Shown here piece by piece: positions 36,268 through 45,324 of a stretch of DNA of 64,000 bases (position 1 is the stretch's first letter; each line of letters opens with the position of its first letter). The notes under the pieces are model-generated. The model ran no database searches. It was not told the DNA's origin and was given only the letters and a program-made list of their open reading frames with translations. The stretch lies in the NCBI GenBank assembly GCA_964654855.1, contig CAZZJS010000001.1, positions 1-64,000 on the forward strand. The letters are read 5' to 3'. Both the position numbers and the translations under genes were made by a program. The DNA is from JALZUV01 sp964654855. Its GTDB lineage: Bacteria > Pseudomonadota > Alphaproteobacteria > Rickettsiales > JALZUV01.

Positions 36268-37299
36268 ATGACCATTACCCAAAGCGTGAAAGATTATTAC
36301 GGCGAAGTGCTGAAAACGAAGGAAGATTTACTCACCAGCGCGTGTTGCCCTATTGATGCGATGCCCGCACATTTGCGCCCGCTCATGGCTAATATTCATG
36401 AAGAAGTGCAAGCAAAATTTTATGGTTGTGGCTCGCCTATCCCGCATGCCTTGGAGGGGCTGACGGTGCTTGATCTTGGCTGCGGCACAGGGCGCGATGT
36501 TTACACCCTTTCGCAATGCGTCGGCGAATCGGGCAAAGTCATCGGCATTGATATGACGGAAAACCAGCTGGAAGTCGCACGTCGCACCCTAGGCTGGCAT
36601 ATGGATAAATTTGGCTATAAAAAGCCCAATGTCGAGTTCCATCAGGGCTATATCGAACAACTTAGCATGATTGAAGATAGCTCGATTGATGTGGTGACTT
36701 CCAATTGCGTCATTAATCTTTCGCCCGATAAACCTGCCGTGTTTAAAGAAATTTTCCGCATCTTAAAACCGGGTGGAGAGCTGTACTTCTCGGATGTCTT
36801 TACTGGTCGCCGCGTGCCAGAGGATTTAACCCATGATCCCGTTCTATTTGGCGAATGCCTAAGCGGGGCGCTCTATGTTGAAGATTTCCGCCGCATGTTG
36901 CGTGAAGTCGGTTGTGTCGATTATCGTGTTGTCAGCAGCGGGCCAATTGAATTGCACGATCCAGAAGTGGTGCGTAAAGCGGGGATGATTGATTTTTACT
37001 CCCTTACCATCCGCAGTTTCAAATGCGATTTTGAAGATATTTGCGAAGATTACGGCCAAGTGGCTTATTACCAAGGAACCATAGAAAATGCGCCGCATGC
37101 CTTCATGCTAGACGATCATCATCTGTTCAAAACAGGCCAACCCGTACCCGTTTGCGGCAATACCGCGCAGATGTTGAGCGAGACGCATTACGGTAAACAT
37201 TTCCGTGTCGAGGGAGATCGTTCCACTCATTACGGTGCGTTTGATTGCTCGCCTGCATTAGCCGGAACCGAAGCTGCAACTAGCGGAGCTTGCTGCTAA
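36268..37299 (+). CDS. arsM: Arsenite S-adenosylmethionine methyltransferase ArsM
   Basis: This 343-residue class I methyltransferase has the SAM-binding motif DLGCGTGRD at about 69-77. The family's arsenic-binding Cys are present: C54 in FYGCGSPIP, C147 in SNCVINL and C197 in GECLSGAL. A Cys pair lies near the N-terminus (C26-C27) and another at the very C-terminus (GACC). This matches ArsM, which converts arsenite to methylated arsenicals. A good ribosome site (AAAGGAATATC) precedes the ATG. It is transcribed with the flavin reductase 24 bases upstream and feeds the putative downstream arsenosugar steps. Confidence 0.95.
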   Translation: MTITQSVKDYYGEVLKTKEDLLTSACCPIDAMPAHLRPLMANIHEEVQAKFYGCGSPIPHALEGLTVLDLGCGTGRDVYTLSQCVGESGKVIGIDMTENQLEVARRTLGWHMDKFGYKKPNVEFHQGYIEQLSMIEDSSIDVVTSNCVINLSPDKPAVFKEIFRILKPGGELYFSDVFTGRRVPEDLTHDPVLFGECLSGALYVEDFRRMLREVGCVDYRVVSSGPIELHDPEVVRKAGMIDFYSLTIRSFKCDFEDICEDYGQVAYYQGTIENAPHAFMLDDHHLFKTGQPVPVCGNTAQMLSETHYGKHFRVEGDRSTHYGAFDCSPALAGTEAATSGACC

Positions 37300-37332
37300 T
37301 GTTCGTTAGGGTTCTACACAATTAGGTGACTG

Positions 37333-38121
37333 ATGTTGGAGAATGAATCCGCTCTACGCCTAACTGTTTTTCTGATCGTGCTCATATTAATATGTGCATG
37401 GGAGTGGAAATATCCGAAACGTCACTTAGTATTGGCGCGCACTAAGCGCTGGCCGCGCAATTTGGCTATGGTCGGGATGGTAACGCTGCTGTTGCGCGTG
37501 CTGATTCCCTTCACCGGCGTGATGGCCGCACTGTTTGCTCAACAGCATCAAATAGGATTATTCCACTGGTTAAAATTGCCTGAGTTTCTGGAGATTCTTC
37601 TATCAATTATTTTGCTAGATTTTCTGATTTACGCACAACATTTTGCGTTACACTATATTCCGTTCTTCTGGCGTTTTCATAAGGTGCATCATACGGATCA
37701 AGACGTGGATGTAACGACTGCCCTTCGTTTTCATCCGATTGAGATTATCTTTTCGCTCTTTATCAAGGCGGCAGCGGTGATTGCTTTAGGGGTACCGCTT
37801 ATCGCCGTGATTTTGTTTGAAATGATTCTCAGTAGTATGGCAATGTTTAATCATGGCAATATCGCTTTGCCGCATAAATGGGATAAATGGCTACGCAAAG
37901 TAATTGTCACACCCGATATGCATCGCGTACATCATTCCATCTATAGCCGCGAAACCAATAGCAATTTCGGTTTCAACCTCGCTCTATGGGATAGATTATT
38001 TAGAACCTATCAAGCGCAACCTAAAGACGGGCATTTAAAAATGTTCATTGGTTTGAATGAATATCGTCATCAAGATGGCATTAGTTTTCTGGGCTTGCTA
38101 TCTATGCCATTCAAGAAATAA
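37333..38121 (+). CDS. Fatty acid hydroxylase/sterol desaturase family protein
   Basis: This 262-residue membrane protein has the di-iron His clusters of the family: HFALH, FHKVHH, HGNIALPH and MHRVHHS, between four or more hydrophobic segments. Such enzymes use O2 to hydroxylate or desaturate lipid-like substrates. It lies between arsM and the phosphorylase in the arsenic cluster. A role in making an arsenolipid or in oxidising the arsenical moiety can be proposed, but the family alone does not show it. Confidence 0.88.
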   Translation: MLENESALRLTVFLIVLILICAWEWKYPKRHLVLARTKRWPRNLAMVGMVTLLLRVLIPFTGVMAALFAQQHQIGLFHWLKLPEFLEILLSIILLDFLIYAQHFALHYIPFFWRFHKVHHTDQDVDVTTALRFHPIEIIFSLFIKAAAVIALGVPLIAVILFEMILSSMAMFNHGNIALPHKWDKWLRKVIVTPDMHRVHHSIYSRETNSNFGFNLALWDRLFRTYQAQPKDGHLKMFIGLNEYRHQDGISFLGLLSMPFKK

Positions 38122-38134
38122 GGAGAGTATCACC

Positions 38135-38980
38135 ATGTTAGCCATTATCGGAGGCACGGGCCTTTACCAAATTGAAGGATTGCAGGTGCAAGATGAAGTG
38201 GTGGTTGAAACGCCATTTGGCGAGCCATCAGCGCCGATTTTCAAAGCCACTTATGGTGAGCATGAGCTGCTGTTTTTACCCCGCCATGGACAGAATCATC
38301 AGTTTTTGCCACATGAGGTGAATTACCGCGCGAATATCTTTGCGCTCAAAGAACTGGGCGCAAAACAATTGCTCGGCTTTTCGGCGGTAGGTAGTTTGCG
38401 TGAAGAAATTCATCCGGGTGATTTTGCCATTCCCTCGCAATATTTCGACTTTGTTAAAGGCAATCGCGAACGAACTTTCTTTGGAAATGGTATTGCGGCG
38501 CATGTTTCTACGGCAGAACCGGTTTGCGCGAATCTGACTGCATGGGTGGCTGCTAAAGCCGCGCAGATGCAGCTAAAAATTCATACTGACAAAACCTATG
38601 CAGGGGTGGATGGTCCAAGACTTGGCACTAAAGCGGAGAGTCATTTTCTACGCGACGCAGGGTGCGATTTAGTGGGTATGACCAATGTGCCAGAAGCTTT
38701 CCTCGCGCGTGAGGCACAGCTTTGCTATGCGACTATCGGCATCGCAACCGATTATGATTGCTGGATGGATGATCCTGCTCAGCATGTAAGTGTGGCTGAT
38801 GTTATTGCCCGCTATGGCGGAAGCCTCGCCAAAGCGAAGGAGCTTTTACTGGCGTTGTTAGAAACTCCGTTGCCTGCCATTGATGCGGATTATCGCGAGA
38901 GTCTCAAAACATCGCTCCTGACTCCGCTTGGGGCTATCCCCGCTGATAAGCGCGAATGGTTGTCGGTATTGCAAGCTTAA
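38135..38980 (+). CDS. mtnP: 5'-methylthioadenosine/purine nucleoside phosphorylase-type enzyme
   Basis: I use the ATG at 38135, which follows AAGGAGAGTATCACC and opens the family N-terminus MLAIIGGTGLY; a frame from 38057 is spurious. The 281-residue product carries PRHGQNH, SAVGSLREEI, the VDGPRLGTKAES section, GMTNVPEAFLARE and the purine-site TDYDCW of the MTA/MTI phosphorylase family. Such enzymes split 5'-deoxy-5'-thio-nucleosides into adenine and ribose-1-phosphate. In an arsenic cluster it may act on 5'-deoxy-5'-dimethylarsinoyl-adenosine, which resembles methylthioadenosine. Plain methionine salvage remains possible. Confidence 0.85.
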   Translation: MLAIIGGTGLYQIEGLQVQDEVVVETPFGEPSAPIFKATYGEHELLFLPRHGQNHQFLPHEVNYRANIFALKELGAKQLLGFSAVGSLREEIHPGDFAIPSQYFDFVKGNRERTFFGNGIAAHVSTAEPVCANLTAWVAAKAAQMQLKIHTDKTYAGVDGPRLGTKAESHFLRDAGCDLVGMTNVPEAFLAREAQLCYATIGIATDYDCWMDDPAQHVSVADVIARYGGSLAKAKELLLALLETPLPAIDADYRESLKTSLLTPLGAIPADKREWLSVLQA

Positions 38981-39567
38981 TGGCTTCTATTTCCGTCATC
39001 ATTCCTCTCGCGCCAGGTGAGCCAAGGCCAGAGGTGTTGCTCGCTTGTTTGCCGCAAGAGGCTGAAATTATCCTCTCGCAAGAAGGGGGGCGAGCGTCAA
39101 GCCTCAATCAAGGCGCGGCCAAAGCGAGTGGGGAGTATCTATGGTTCCTTCATGCGGATTCAGAGTTGACCGATGATGGCTGGCATAAGCTGCAGATTGC
39201 CATCAAACAAGTGCCGAACGCATTGCATTATTTTGATTTAGCCTTTGCGGGTGGTTCATTTTTTATGCGATTAAATGCATGGGGTGCTAATTTTCGTTCG
39301 CGTATTTTGGGATGCCCCTTTGGCGATCAAGGCTTTTGCCTTAACCGTTCTGTCTTTGAAGAGCTAGGCGGATATCCTAAAGATGTCGCTTATGGCGAAG
39401 ATCATCTCTTTGTGTGGAAAGCGCGTAAAGCGGGGGTGCAGTTGAACCCTATTGGCGCAACATTAACCACCAGCCCGCGCAAATATGAAAAATACGGTTG
39501 GCTGAGAGTCACGATTCTGCATCAATATTTATGGCTTAAACAAGTGGTCGCGGCGCAATGGAAATAG
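38980..39567 (+). CDS. rSAM-associated family 2 glycosyltransferase (TIGR04283-like), shortened N-terminus
   Basis: The ATG at 38980 shares its A with the phosphorylase TAA, so translation is coupled. The 195-residue product has the GT-A glycosyltransferase DxD region (FLHADSELTDDGW) and the ending typical of TIGR04283, the transferase associated with radical SAM/selenodomain proteins. Compared with usual members the N-terminal half is shortened: the stretch that normally holds the DGGSxD motif is missing. It may be a diverged or partly non-functional enzyme, or the acceptor site may be altered. Confidence 0.75.
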   Translation: MASISVIIPLAPGEPRPEVLLACLPQEAEIILSQEGGRASSLNQGAAKASGEYLWFLHADSELTDDGWHKLQIAIKQVPNALHYFDLAFAGGSFFMRLNAWGANFRSRILGCPFGDQGFCLNRSVFEELGGYPKDVAYGEDHLFVWKARKAGVQLNPIGATLTTSPRKYEKYGWLRVTILHQYLWLKQVVAAQWK

Positions 39568-40220
39568 GCCTCGGAATATTTGCGAAAACGGCCAGTTTAT
39601 CGCTCGTTAAAACACGGTTGGCCGCAACGATTGGTGAAGCGAAAGCGCATGAGTTTTATGTGCTCAGCTTGAAAGCGATTGAACAAATGGCGCAGTCGCT
39701 ACCTGCCTCTATCCACCCTCATTGGGCGATAGCAGAAGAAGAAGGCTTGTCCGCCGAGCAATGGCAAAATCTATCTGCATTTTGGACAGGAGAAGGTGAT
39801 TTAGGCCAGCGTTTGCATCAAGTTTATTTGCGTTTGCAGCAGCAATATGGTGCCGCCATGCTGATTGGCACCGATAGTCCGCAGCTGACTCCTACATTAT
39901 TGGTTGAGGCGCAAAAGCGGCTAGCGGAAAGCCCGCAATCTATTGTTATCTCGCCTTGCGATGATGGCGGCTTTACCCTCTTCGCCGCAGCCACTGAGAT
40001 TCCCGCGACTATTTGGCAATCGGTCGAATATAGTCAATCCACCACCTTACAGCAGCTCGCCAATGCATTGGAAAGTAAGGGAAAGAGTATTTCCTATCTT
40101 CCCTCGCAGCAGGATGTCGATGTCGCAGCGGATTTAGAAAAATTACAGCGCCACCTTGCAGAACAGGATGGAATCCCTTCTGCACAACAGGCGCTATTAG
40201 CGTGGTTGAAGAAGCTTTAA
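39558..40220 (+). CDS. rSAM-associated transferase (TIGR04282/DUF2064)
   Basis: This 220-residue protein starts 10 bases before the stop of the previous gene. It has TKTRLAATIG (here VKTRLAAT), GTDSPQLTP and the PCDDGGFTLFA motif, the signature of the DUF2064/TIGR04282 nucleotidyl- or glycosyltransferase-like family that accompanies rSAM/selenodomain genes. Together with the TIGR04283-like gene it would add or activate a sugar in the pathway. The last 4 bases overlap the convergent radical SAM gene. Confidence 0.85.
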   Translation: MEIGLGIFAKTASLSLVKTRLAATIGEAKAHEFYVLSLKAIEQMAQSLPASIHPHWAIAEEEGLSAEQWQNLSAFWTGEGDLGQRLHQVYLRLQQQYGAAMLIGTDSPQLTPTLLVEAQKRLAESPQSIVISPCDDGGFTLFAAATEIPATIWQSVEYSQSTTLQQLANALESKGKSISYLPSQQDVDVAADLEKLQRHLAEQDGIPSAQQALLAWLKKL

Positions 40221-41149
40221 GCCGAACAACTTCCGCCGCCAAGTACGCAGAATTTGGCGCAATGCGGGTGGTTGAGATAAACTGAATCACTTGCCTCTTT
40301 TAAGGTGTTTCCCATCTCAAATTCATCCTCATAGGGCAAGAGAGTACAGGCCAGAACCGTTGGCTTATCGGCTCCTTTGCGTTTTACGACCATGCGTGAA
40401 TTTGCGCACATCATATTGTCAGGATGGACGTTTAGAATATCCCAGCAATCGGTCGTAATTTCGGGTACTTCGGCCTTTTCATCCATTTCGGGAAATAGCA
40501 TCAGTTCTTTCGGGCTGTTTGCATCGACTTTAACGCCTAGCTCTTTAAATAATGCTGCAAACCCAGCGCGCAATTCGGCTTCATCTTCGCCCCAGCGGGT
40601 GCGCCCTGCAATATCAATCGGGAAGCCTTGGGATGCCAGCCATTGTAGGCCTTTGACCATTGGCTGCCATGTGCCTAGGCCGCGTTCTTCCTCATGCATG
40701 GCTTGCGTGAAATGATCGACAGAAATACGCAGCACCATCTGCTCGCCGTAACGTGCTAGTAAACCCAACAGCGCCTCTTGCTTATGCTGCATAGGTTTCA
40801 TCGCATTGGTCAGTACTAGCAATTTAAACCCGCGCTCTAAAATAAGCTCCATCATGGGTAGAATATAGGGGTTCATAAAGGGCTCGCCGCCCGTAATAGC
40901 AATTTCGCGCGTGCCGAGATTATCGCGTTGAATCTCATCCAGATACTCTCGCGTTTCTGCTAATGTCAGATAGACTAGCCGATCATTCTTGGGGCTGGAT
41001 TCAATATAGCAATTTTCGCATTCAATATTGCAAAGCGTGCCCGTATTGAGCCACAAGGTCTCCAGTTTTGGCAAATCCACCCAAGCGCGCTGCTCGCCTT
41101 TGGCGGTCACTTTCGGATTCAAAAATTTTTCTAAATTGGGTTGGCTCAT
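40217..41149 (-). CDS. Radical SAM enzyme of the arsenic cluster
   Basis: This 310-residue radical SAM protein has the cluster motif C40-x3-C44-x2-C47 (CNIECENC) and the GGE motif in ITGGEPFMNPY. A C-terminal set of Cys (C at VLACTLLPY and CAKFCVLGGGSC) may ligate an additional cluster as in SPASM/twitch proteins. It is smaller than, and differs from, canonical ArsS (which carries a DUF3641 C-terminal domain), yet it sits next to the two transferases that accompany ArsS. An AGGAA precedes the start. It may perform the SAM-dependent 5'-deoxyadenosyl transfer to dimethylarsenite; that is inference. Confidence 0.85.
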   Translation of the reverse strand: MSQPNLEKFLNPKVTAKGEQRAWVDLPKLETLWLNTGTLCNIECENCYIESSPKNDRLVYLTLAETREYLDEIQRDNLGTREIAITGGEPFMNPYILPMMELILERGFKLLVLTNAMKPMQHKQEALLGLLARYGEQMVLRISVDHFTQAMHEEERGLGTWQPMVKGLQWLASQGFPIDIAGRTRWGEDEAELRAGFAALFKELGVKVDANSPKELMLFPEMDEKAEVPEITTDCWDILNVHPDNMMCANSRMVVKRKGADKPTVLACTLLPYEDEFEMGNTLKEASDSVYLNHPHCAKFCVLGGGSCSA

Positions 41150-41168
41150 TTTCGCGTTCCTTTATTGC

Positions 41169-42566
41169 TTAAAACTTCGTGACAAGTTGGCTGAAACCAT
41201 AAAGCGTTCGGCTTTTCTCAGGCCCGTTAGGAACATTATCGAGAAAATTACCATGAAATAAAGCAGAACCACCAATATCCCACCGAACCCTTTTAGGTAC
41301 GATCCAATGGCGCACTCTAGCATCAATCGTATGGCCAATGAAACGCCCAGAATTGCCCGTCACATCTCGCAAATTGGCAGCATCTAGCTCATCTGTATCA
41401 CTATCCAAATAGGCGACCTGATAAGTGATAAAGCCATCGGTACGCTTATTCGGCTGAAACTCAAAGTCGATGCCAGGAAGGATGAGGTTGTTTCTGACCA
41501 AAGGCCCGTGAATAGAGGTGAAACCAACATCGCCACGTCTTGCACCAAAGAGGCGATCATAGGAGCCGAAACGATTATCATTGGGGTTATCATCACCCGT
41601 CGCATAATCAAATTCAAAGGCTAAACGAGGCGTCCACGGGGCATCAAATTGATATCCAATTTCTGCATGAAGTGTTTGCGCCCTTACGTTAATGTCATTG
41701 GTATCTGTGGAGGCTGTTGTGGCGCGTCTTTCACCAAATTGATAGCCATATTCGACTTCATAATCCCATTCGGTGGTTTTAGGCTTTTTGAGTGTACGAA
41801 AGCCGAGCGTATAGAGCTCGCGATTGGCGGTATTACGATCATTCGTATCTCTTTCATGCAGGCCATAGGTAAATAGTTCTAGCTTCGTATCGGGAATGAG
41901 GTTCTTTTCATCCGTATAAACCACTCCCCAAAAACCTCGCGAATCATCTCTCTTGTCGAAAGCTTGTCGATTATCGGATAAATTTTCGAAATTGCGAGGC
42001 TGCGCTCTGACAGGAACGACAAAGAAACTTTCAAATTGATTTCCACTATCAAAATGAGTGCGTAAATGCGCACCATCATAGCTATTGATCGTGTTGCGAT
42101 AGCCATTTCGTTCAATAAAGCGTTCACTGCCGATATCAACTGTTTGGCGGCCTAGTTTTAGCTTTGTGTTTGTATGTTCGCCAAAAGTTTTACCCAAATG
42201 GAAATCGAGATTGGCATTGATAAATTCAAAGCTATTCACAAAGCTGGTTGAAAGAGGTGTTCCTGCATCATCCAAATAGCCGCGAGAATCTTGGAGCTCT
42301 AAATTCACATCAAACGGTTGAAGTTTGGCTTTTGCGCGAATCAGCGTGCGAATGGCAAGCAACTGGTCGCTTCCGTTACGCCCAGCACGAAACTGGCCGT
42401 CCAATGATTCATAGCGCACCCGGTTTTCACCCTCAAGATGCAGCCAATCGGGAGGGTCCAACGCACTATCGAGCGTCGGGAGTTTAAATTTTTCATCCGC
42501 AGCTTGAGCCTGCATGGCTAGCAGGCTCAGCGCGGTTATCATAAAAACGAAAAATTTATGCGGCAT
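41169..42566 (-). CDS. Alginate-export-type outer membrane porin
   Basis: The ATG at 42566 opens a signal peptide (MPHKFFVFMITALSLLAMQAQA), giving 465 residues; upstream in-frame codons to 42608 are unlikely. The mature part has the alginate_exp barrel features: RFIERNGYRNT, LKLGRQTVDIGSERF, alternating aromatic strands, and a terminal FSQLVTKF. It overlaps the end of the carboxymuconolactone-decarboxylase-like gene by 11 bases and lies directly upstream of the radical SAM gene. It may let an arsenical product or precursor cross the outer membrane, but the family is broad. Confidence 0.85.
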   Translation of the reverse strand: MPHKFFVFMITALSLLAMQAQAADEKFKLPTLDSALDPPDWLHLEGENRVRYESLDGQFRAGRNGSDQLLAIRTLIRAKAKLQPFDVNLELQDSRGYLDDAGTPLSTSFVNSFEFINANLDFHLGKTFGEHTNTKLKLGRQTVDIGSERFIERNGYRNTINSYDGAHLRTHFDSGNQFESFFVVPVRAQPRNFENLSDNRQAFDKRDDSRGFWGVVYTDEKNLIPDTKLELFTYGLHERDTNDRNTANRELYTLGFRTLKKPKTTEWDYEVEYGYQFGERRATTASTDTNDINVRAQTLHAEIGYQFDAPWTPRLAFEFDYATGDDNPNDNRFGSYDRLFGARRGDVGFTSIHGPLVRNNLILPGIDFEFQPNKRTDGFITYQVAYLDSDTDELDAANLRDVTGNSGRFIGHTIDARVRHWIVPKRVRWDIGGSALFHGNFLDNVPNGPEKSRTLYGFSQLVTKF

Positions 42567-43122
42567 TCGCAGAATCAGCACTCCAACGGTTAGGTAAGAA
42601 CGCCTCATCTAAAGGCGTTTGTACGATGTGATTAGTGTAGTTTGACATGGTTTTCAATGCCGTTGCTAACACAATTTCCAATACATGCTGCTGCGTATAA
42701 CCCGCACCAAAGAAAGCCTGCATTTGCTCTGCACTTGGTGTACCGCGCGTCTCATTTACGATTTTTGCGAATTCACGCAATGCTTCGAATTTTGCATTTG
42801 GTAGTGCTGTTTGGTTACGCAAAGCATCCACCACTTCCGCCTCTACGCCTTTCATTTGCGAAATCGTCGTATGCGCTGCCATACAATAAGTGCAGCCATT
42901 TTGAATATTATTGGTCATTAATACAATCTGGCGCTCAGTCTCGGTAAAGCTGGTTTTATCAACAAAACCAGAGAGGGCTAAATAACCTTCTAATAAAGCC
43001 GGAGCTTCTGCCATTTTGGCGAAAATATTGGGCACAAACCCCATAGAGCCTTGAACATTCTCTAATGTTGCTTTTGCCTCTTGTGGTGCTGTCTCTACTG
43101 TGTGCGTGGTGAATGATGTCAT
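42556..43122 (-). CDS. Carboxymuconolactone decarboxylase-like (AhpD-fold) protein
   Basis: This 188-residue helical protein carries the AhpD/CMD signature with the redox Cys pair CTYCMAAH, flanked by LMTNNIQNG and a downstream helix-rich region. Members act as thiol peroxidase-like or decarboxylase enzymes; the CxxC suggests a redox role. It is first in a minus-strand unit with the porin and radical SAM genes. An ATTATAT-like stretch lies upstream, and a strong ribosome site (AAAAGGATTATATC) precedes the ATG. It may protect against or handle reactive arsenic species. Confidence 0.85.
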   Translation of the reverse strand: MTSFTTHTVETAPQEAKATLENVQGSMGFVPNIFAKMAEAPALLEGYLALSGFVDKTSFTETERQIVLMTNNIQNGCTYCMAAHTTISQMKGVEAEVVDALRNQTALPNAKFEALREFAKIVNETRGTPSAEQMQAFFGAGYTQQHVLEIVLATALKTMSNYTNHIVQTPLDEAFLPNRWSADSANAA

Positions 43123-43283
43123 GATATAATCCTTTTTAATGGTGATAAGCAGGTACTACTTCGTTGGAAAACGAAAAAGATTACATTTTTTCAGAAAATA
43201 TTATTTTTTTATTGGGAGAGCTGATTGGAAAGCTTAAGCTGTTATTAAATGGGATTCTAAAAGTGCTAATTGCAACGAGCTTG

Positions 43284-45308
43284 TTATTTTAAAACAGATA
43301 AAATGCTGGAACGATGATCAGTCCAAAGGGGTGAGTCAGGCGCTGCTTTGAGAGACGTAAAATTCATTTTAGTAAATTGTTCATCCCAGTGCGAATTAGG
43401 CTTTGCCATAAAGATCCACTCTGCGGTGCCATCATAAGAGAATTCAGGGTTATATTCAAAGCGCTTATGGTAAACGGCCATATTATATTCTTTTGCTAAA
43501 CGAGCGAGTATGGGGCGCAAATCTGTATGGCGCGCGATAATATTAAATGCGAGTAGACCGTTTTGAGGGTTTAGCTTGCTAAGATAAATGCCGAGTGCCT
43601 CTTTGGTGAGTAAGTGCATAGGGATGGCACTTGAATTAAAAGCATCCAGCACAATTAAATTATATTTCTCATTAGATTGCTTCCTGATTTCCAAACGACC
43701 ATCTCCAAGAATGAGGTTTGGTTTGCCAGGGCAATCACGCAAATAGGTGAAATAGTCAGAGTTTTGTGCAATCTCTGCGACGAGCGGATCAATCTCGTAA
43801 AAATCGATAATTTGATTTTCTGAAGCCATGCAGGTAAGCATTCCCGTGCCTAAACCAATGACTGCAAAAGGTTGTTCAAAGAAGCCAGAAGGTGTGTTTT
43901 CCATCAAGTTTCGGAGGTTGTGGTTGAGGTATAATTCGTGCCCAGGGAAAGTTGGTTGGTATCCTTGCTTAGTGCTGCCAATTTCGAGAATGCGCACAAA
44001 GAAGGGGGAGGCCTTTTCAGCGACTTTTTTAACACCAAAGAAGTTTCTCGCTTGATATTGCGCTTGGTAATCATCGCTTTCTGTCCAAGTGATGATCAGT
44101 GCTAAAACAATGCATGAGGTGCTGCCAGCAAAGGCTGCTTTGCGTAGGGTGCTAAATTGGTGATGGTTCTTGAACCAATAGGTAAATGGAACGCTGAGCG
44201 AGAGTATTAGAATGATCGGGTATTCATAAATATCGTTGAATAAATAAGGCGCAATATTGGCGAATAAAGCTCCCAGAGCACCGCCTAGTGCAAGCCAAAA
44301 GTAATAGGAAGTAAGAGCCTCTGGTGCAGGTTTCTCTTTTGCTATTTGGCCATGACAACTAAGTGAAATGATGAAGAGACATAGTAGGTGCAGTGCCACT
44401 TGCTCCATATAATAATTCTTGGCATAAAAATGCGAAAGAAATGCATAGACGTACCCTGCGAGTAAAAAGACGAGAGCACAGATAGGTAAATGAAGGTGTT
44501 GTGCGAGGCTGATCCAGCGAGCTGCATTATTCGAAAAGGCGATAATAAAACTCAACAAATACAGTGCTAATGGCAAAACCCATAAGAGCGGAATGGTCGC
44601 GATATCTGTCGTGATGAAGAGTGTTGTGCTTAAAAAGAGAGCGGATGGAATAAATCCCAAAAACAGGATGCGGAGGATAGACGAAGAGTTGAGAGCAAAG
44701 CTTGTATGTAAGCTCTCTGTTTGCGTTCTGATATGACGTAACTTTAAAGTGGTAAGGGTTAGTAATAGTATCAATCCATAGAATAAATAACTCCAAGAAA
44801 GCATCTGTTCTTTTAGGGGGAAGAGCCATTCAATAAGAAGAGGATAGCTGAGCAACCCTGCTAAACTTCCAGCATTGCTAATCGAAAATAGAAAGTAGGG
44901 CGAGGTGCCGTTTGCTTGATAGTACCAGCGTTGCAAAAGTGTGGCGTTAGAAGCAAGTAGAAAATAGGGCAGGCCAACAGTGAATAAAAGGGTAACTACT
45001 ATCCAATATTCTGGAATTGATTGAGGTAATTGCCCACTATATTGCAGCGATAATGGCAGCGTGAAGATAAGGGCAAGAAACAATAAGCCTAAATGAAGTT
45101 GGCTTTGCCGTTTTGCGGTTAAATAGAGGCTGCTAACGGATGCATAAGCATAGCCTGCCAATAAGAGTATTTGGAAAAATAATATAGAGGTAACCCATAT
45201 AGCGGGTGCGCCGCCTACTTGTGGCAGTAAAGATTTCACCAATACCGGCTGAATAATAAAAAGCAGAAACGAGCCTAAAAATATGGCGAGTGAGAAGAGA
45301 GGTGCCAT
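43284..45308 (-). CDS. Fused MFS-type membrane protein with spermidine-synthase domain
   Basis: The product has 674 residues. About 12 hydrophobic segments fill residues 1-400 (MFS/spermidine-synthase fusion architecture), and a soluble Rossmann domain (about 445-665) has GLGTGML and DAFNSSAIPMHLLT, the region that normally binds decarboxylated SAM. The true activity of these fusions is mostly unknown; aminopropyl transfer or methyl transfer of a membrane-bound substrate is possible. It is the last gene of the polysaccharide-linked operon and starts 16 bases after the small peptide gene. Confidence 0.82.
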   Translation of the reverse strand: MAPLFSLAIFLGSFLLFIIQPVLVKSLLPQVGGAPAIWVTSILFFQILLLAGYAYASVSSLYLTAKRQSQLHLGLLFLALIFTLPLSLQYSGQLPQSIPEYWIVVTLLFTVGLPYFLLASNATLLQRWYYQANGTSPYFLFSISNAGSLAGLLSYPLLIEWLFPLKEQMLSWSYLFYGLILLLTLTTLKLRHIRTQTESLHTSFALNSSSILRILFLGFIPSALFLSTTLFITTDIATIPLLWVLPLALYLLSFIIAFSNNAARWISLAQHLHLPICALVFLLAGYVYAFLSHFYAKNYYMEQVALHLLCLFIISLSCHGQIAKEKPAPEALTSYYFWLALGGALGALFANIAPYLFNDIYEYPIILILSLSVPFTYWFKNHHQFSTLRKAAFAGSTSCIVLALIITWTESDDYQAQYQARNFFGVKKVAEKASPFFVRILEIGSTKQGYQPTFPGHELYLNHNLRNLMENTPSGFFEQPFAVIGLGTGMLTCMASENQIIDFYEIDPLVAEIAQNSDYFTYLRDCPGKPNLILGDGRLEIRKQSNEKYNLIVLDAFNSSAIPMHLLTKEALGIYLSKLNPQNGLLAFNIIARHTDLRPILARLAKEYNMAVYHKRFEYNPEFSYDGTAEWIFMAKPNSHWDEQFTKMNFTSLKAAPDSPLWTDHRSSILSVLK

Positions 45309-45324
45309 GAAAAATCAAGCGACT

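Noticed and set aside
36268..37299. Calling the ArsM gene a generic methyltransferase.
   Set aside because: The family-specific Cys positions and the FYGCGSPIP, SNCVINL and GECLSGAL motifs make ArsM clear.
38057..38134. Longer N-terminus for the phosphorylase gene.
   Set aside because: It overlaps the fatty acid hydroxylase gene, and the family N-terminus MLAIIGGTGLY begins at 38135 after a good ribosome site.
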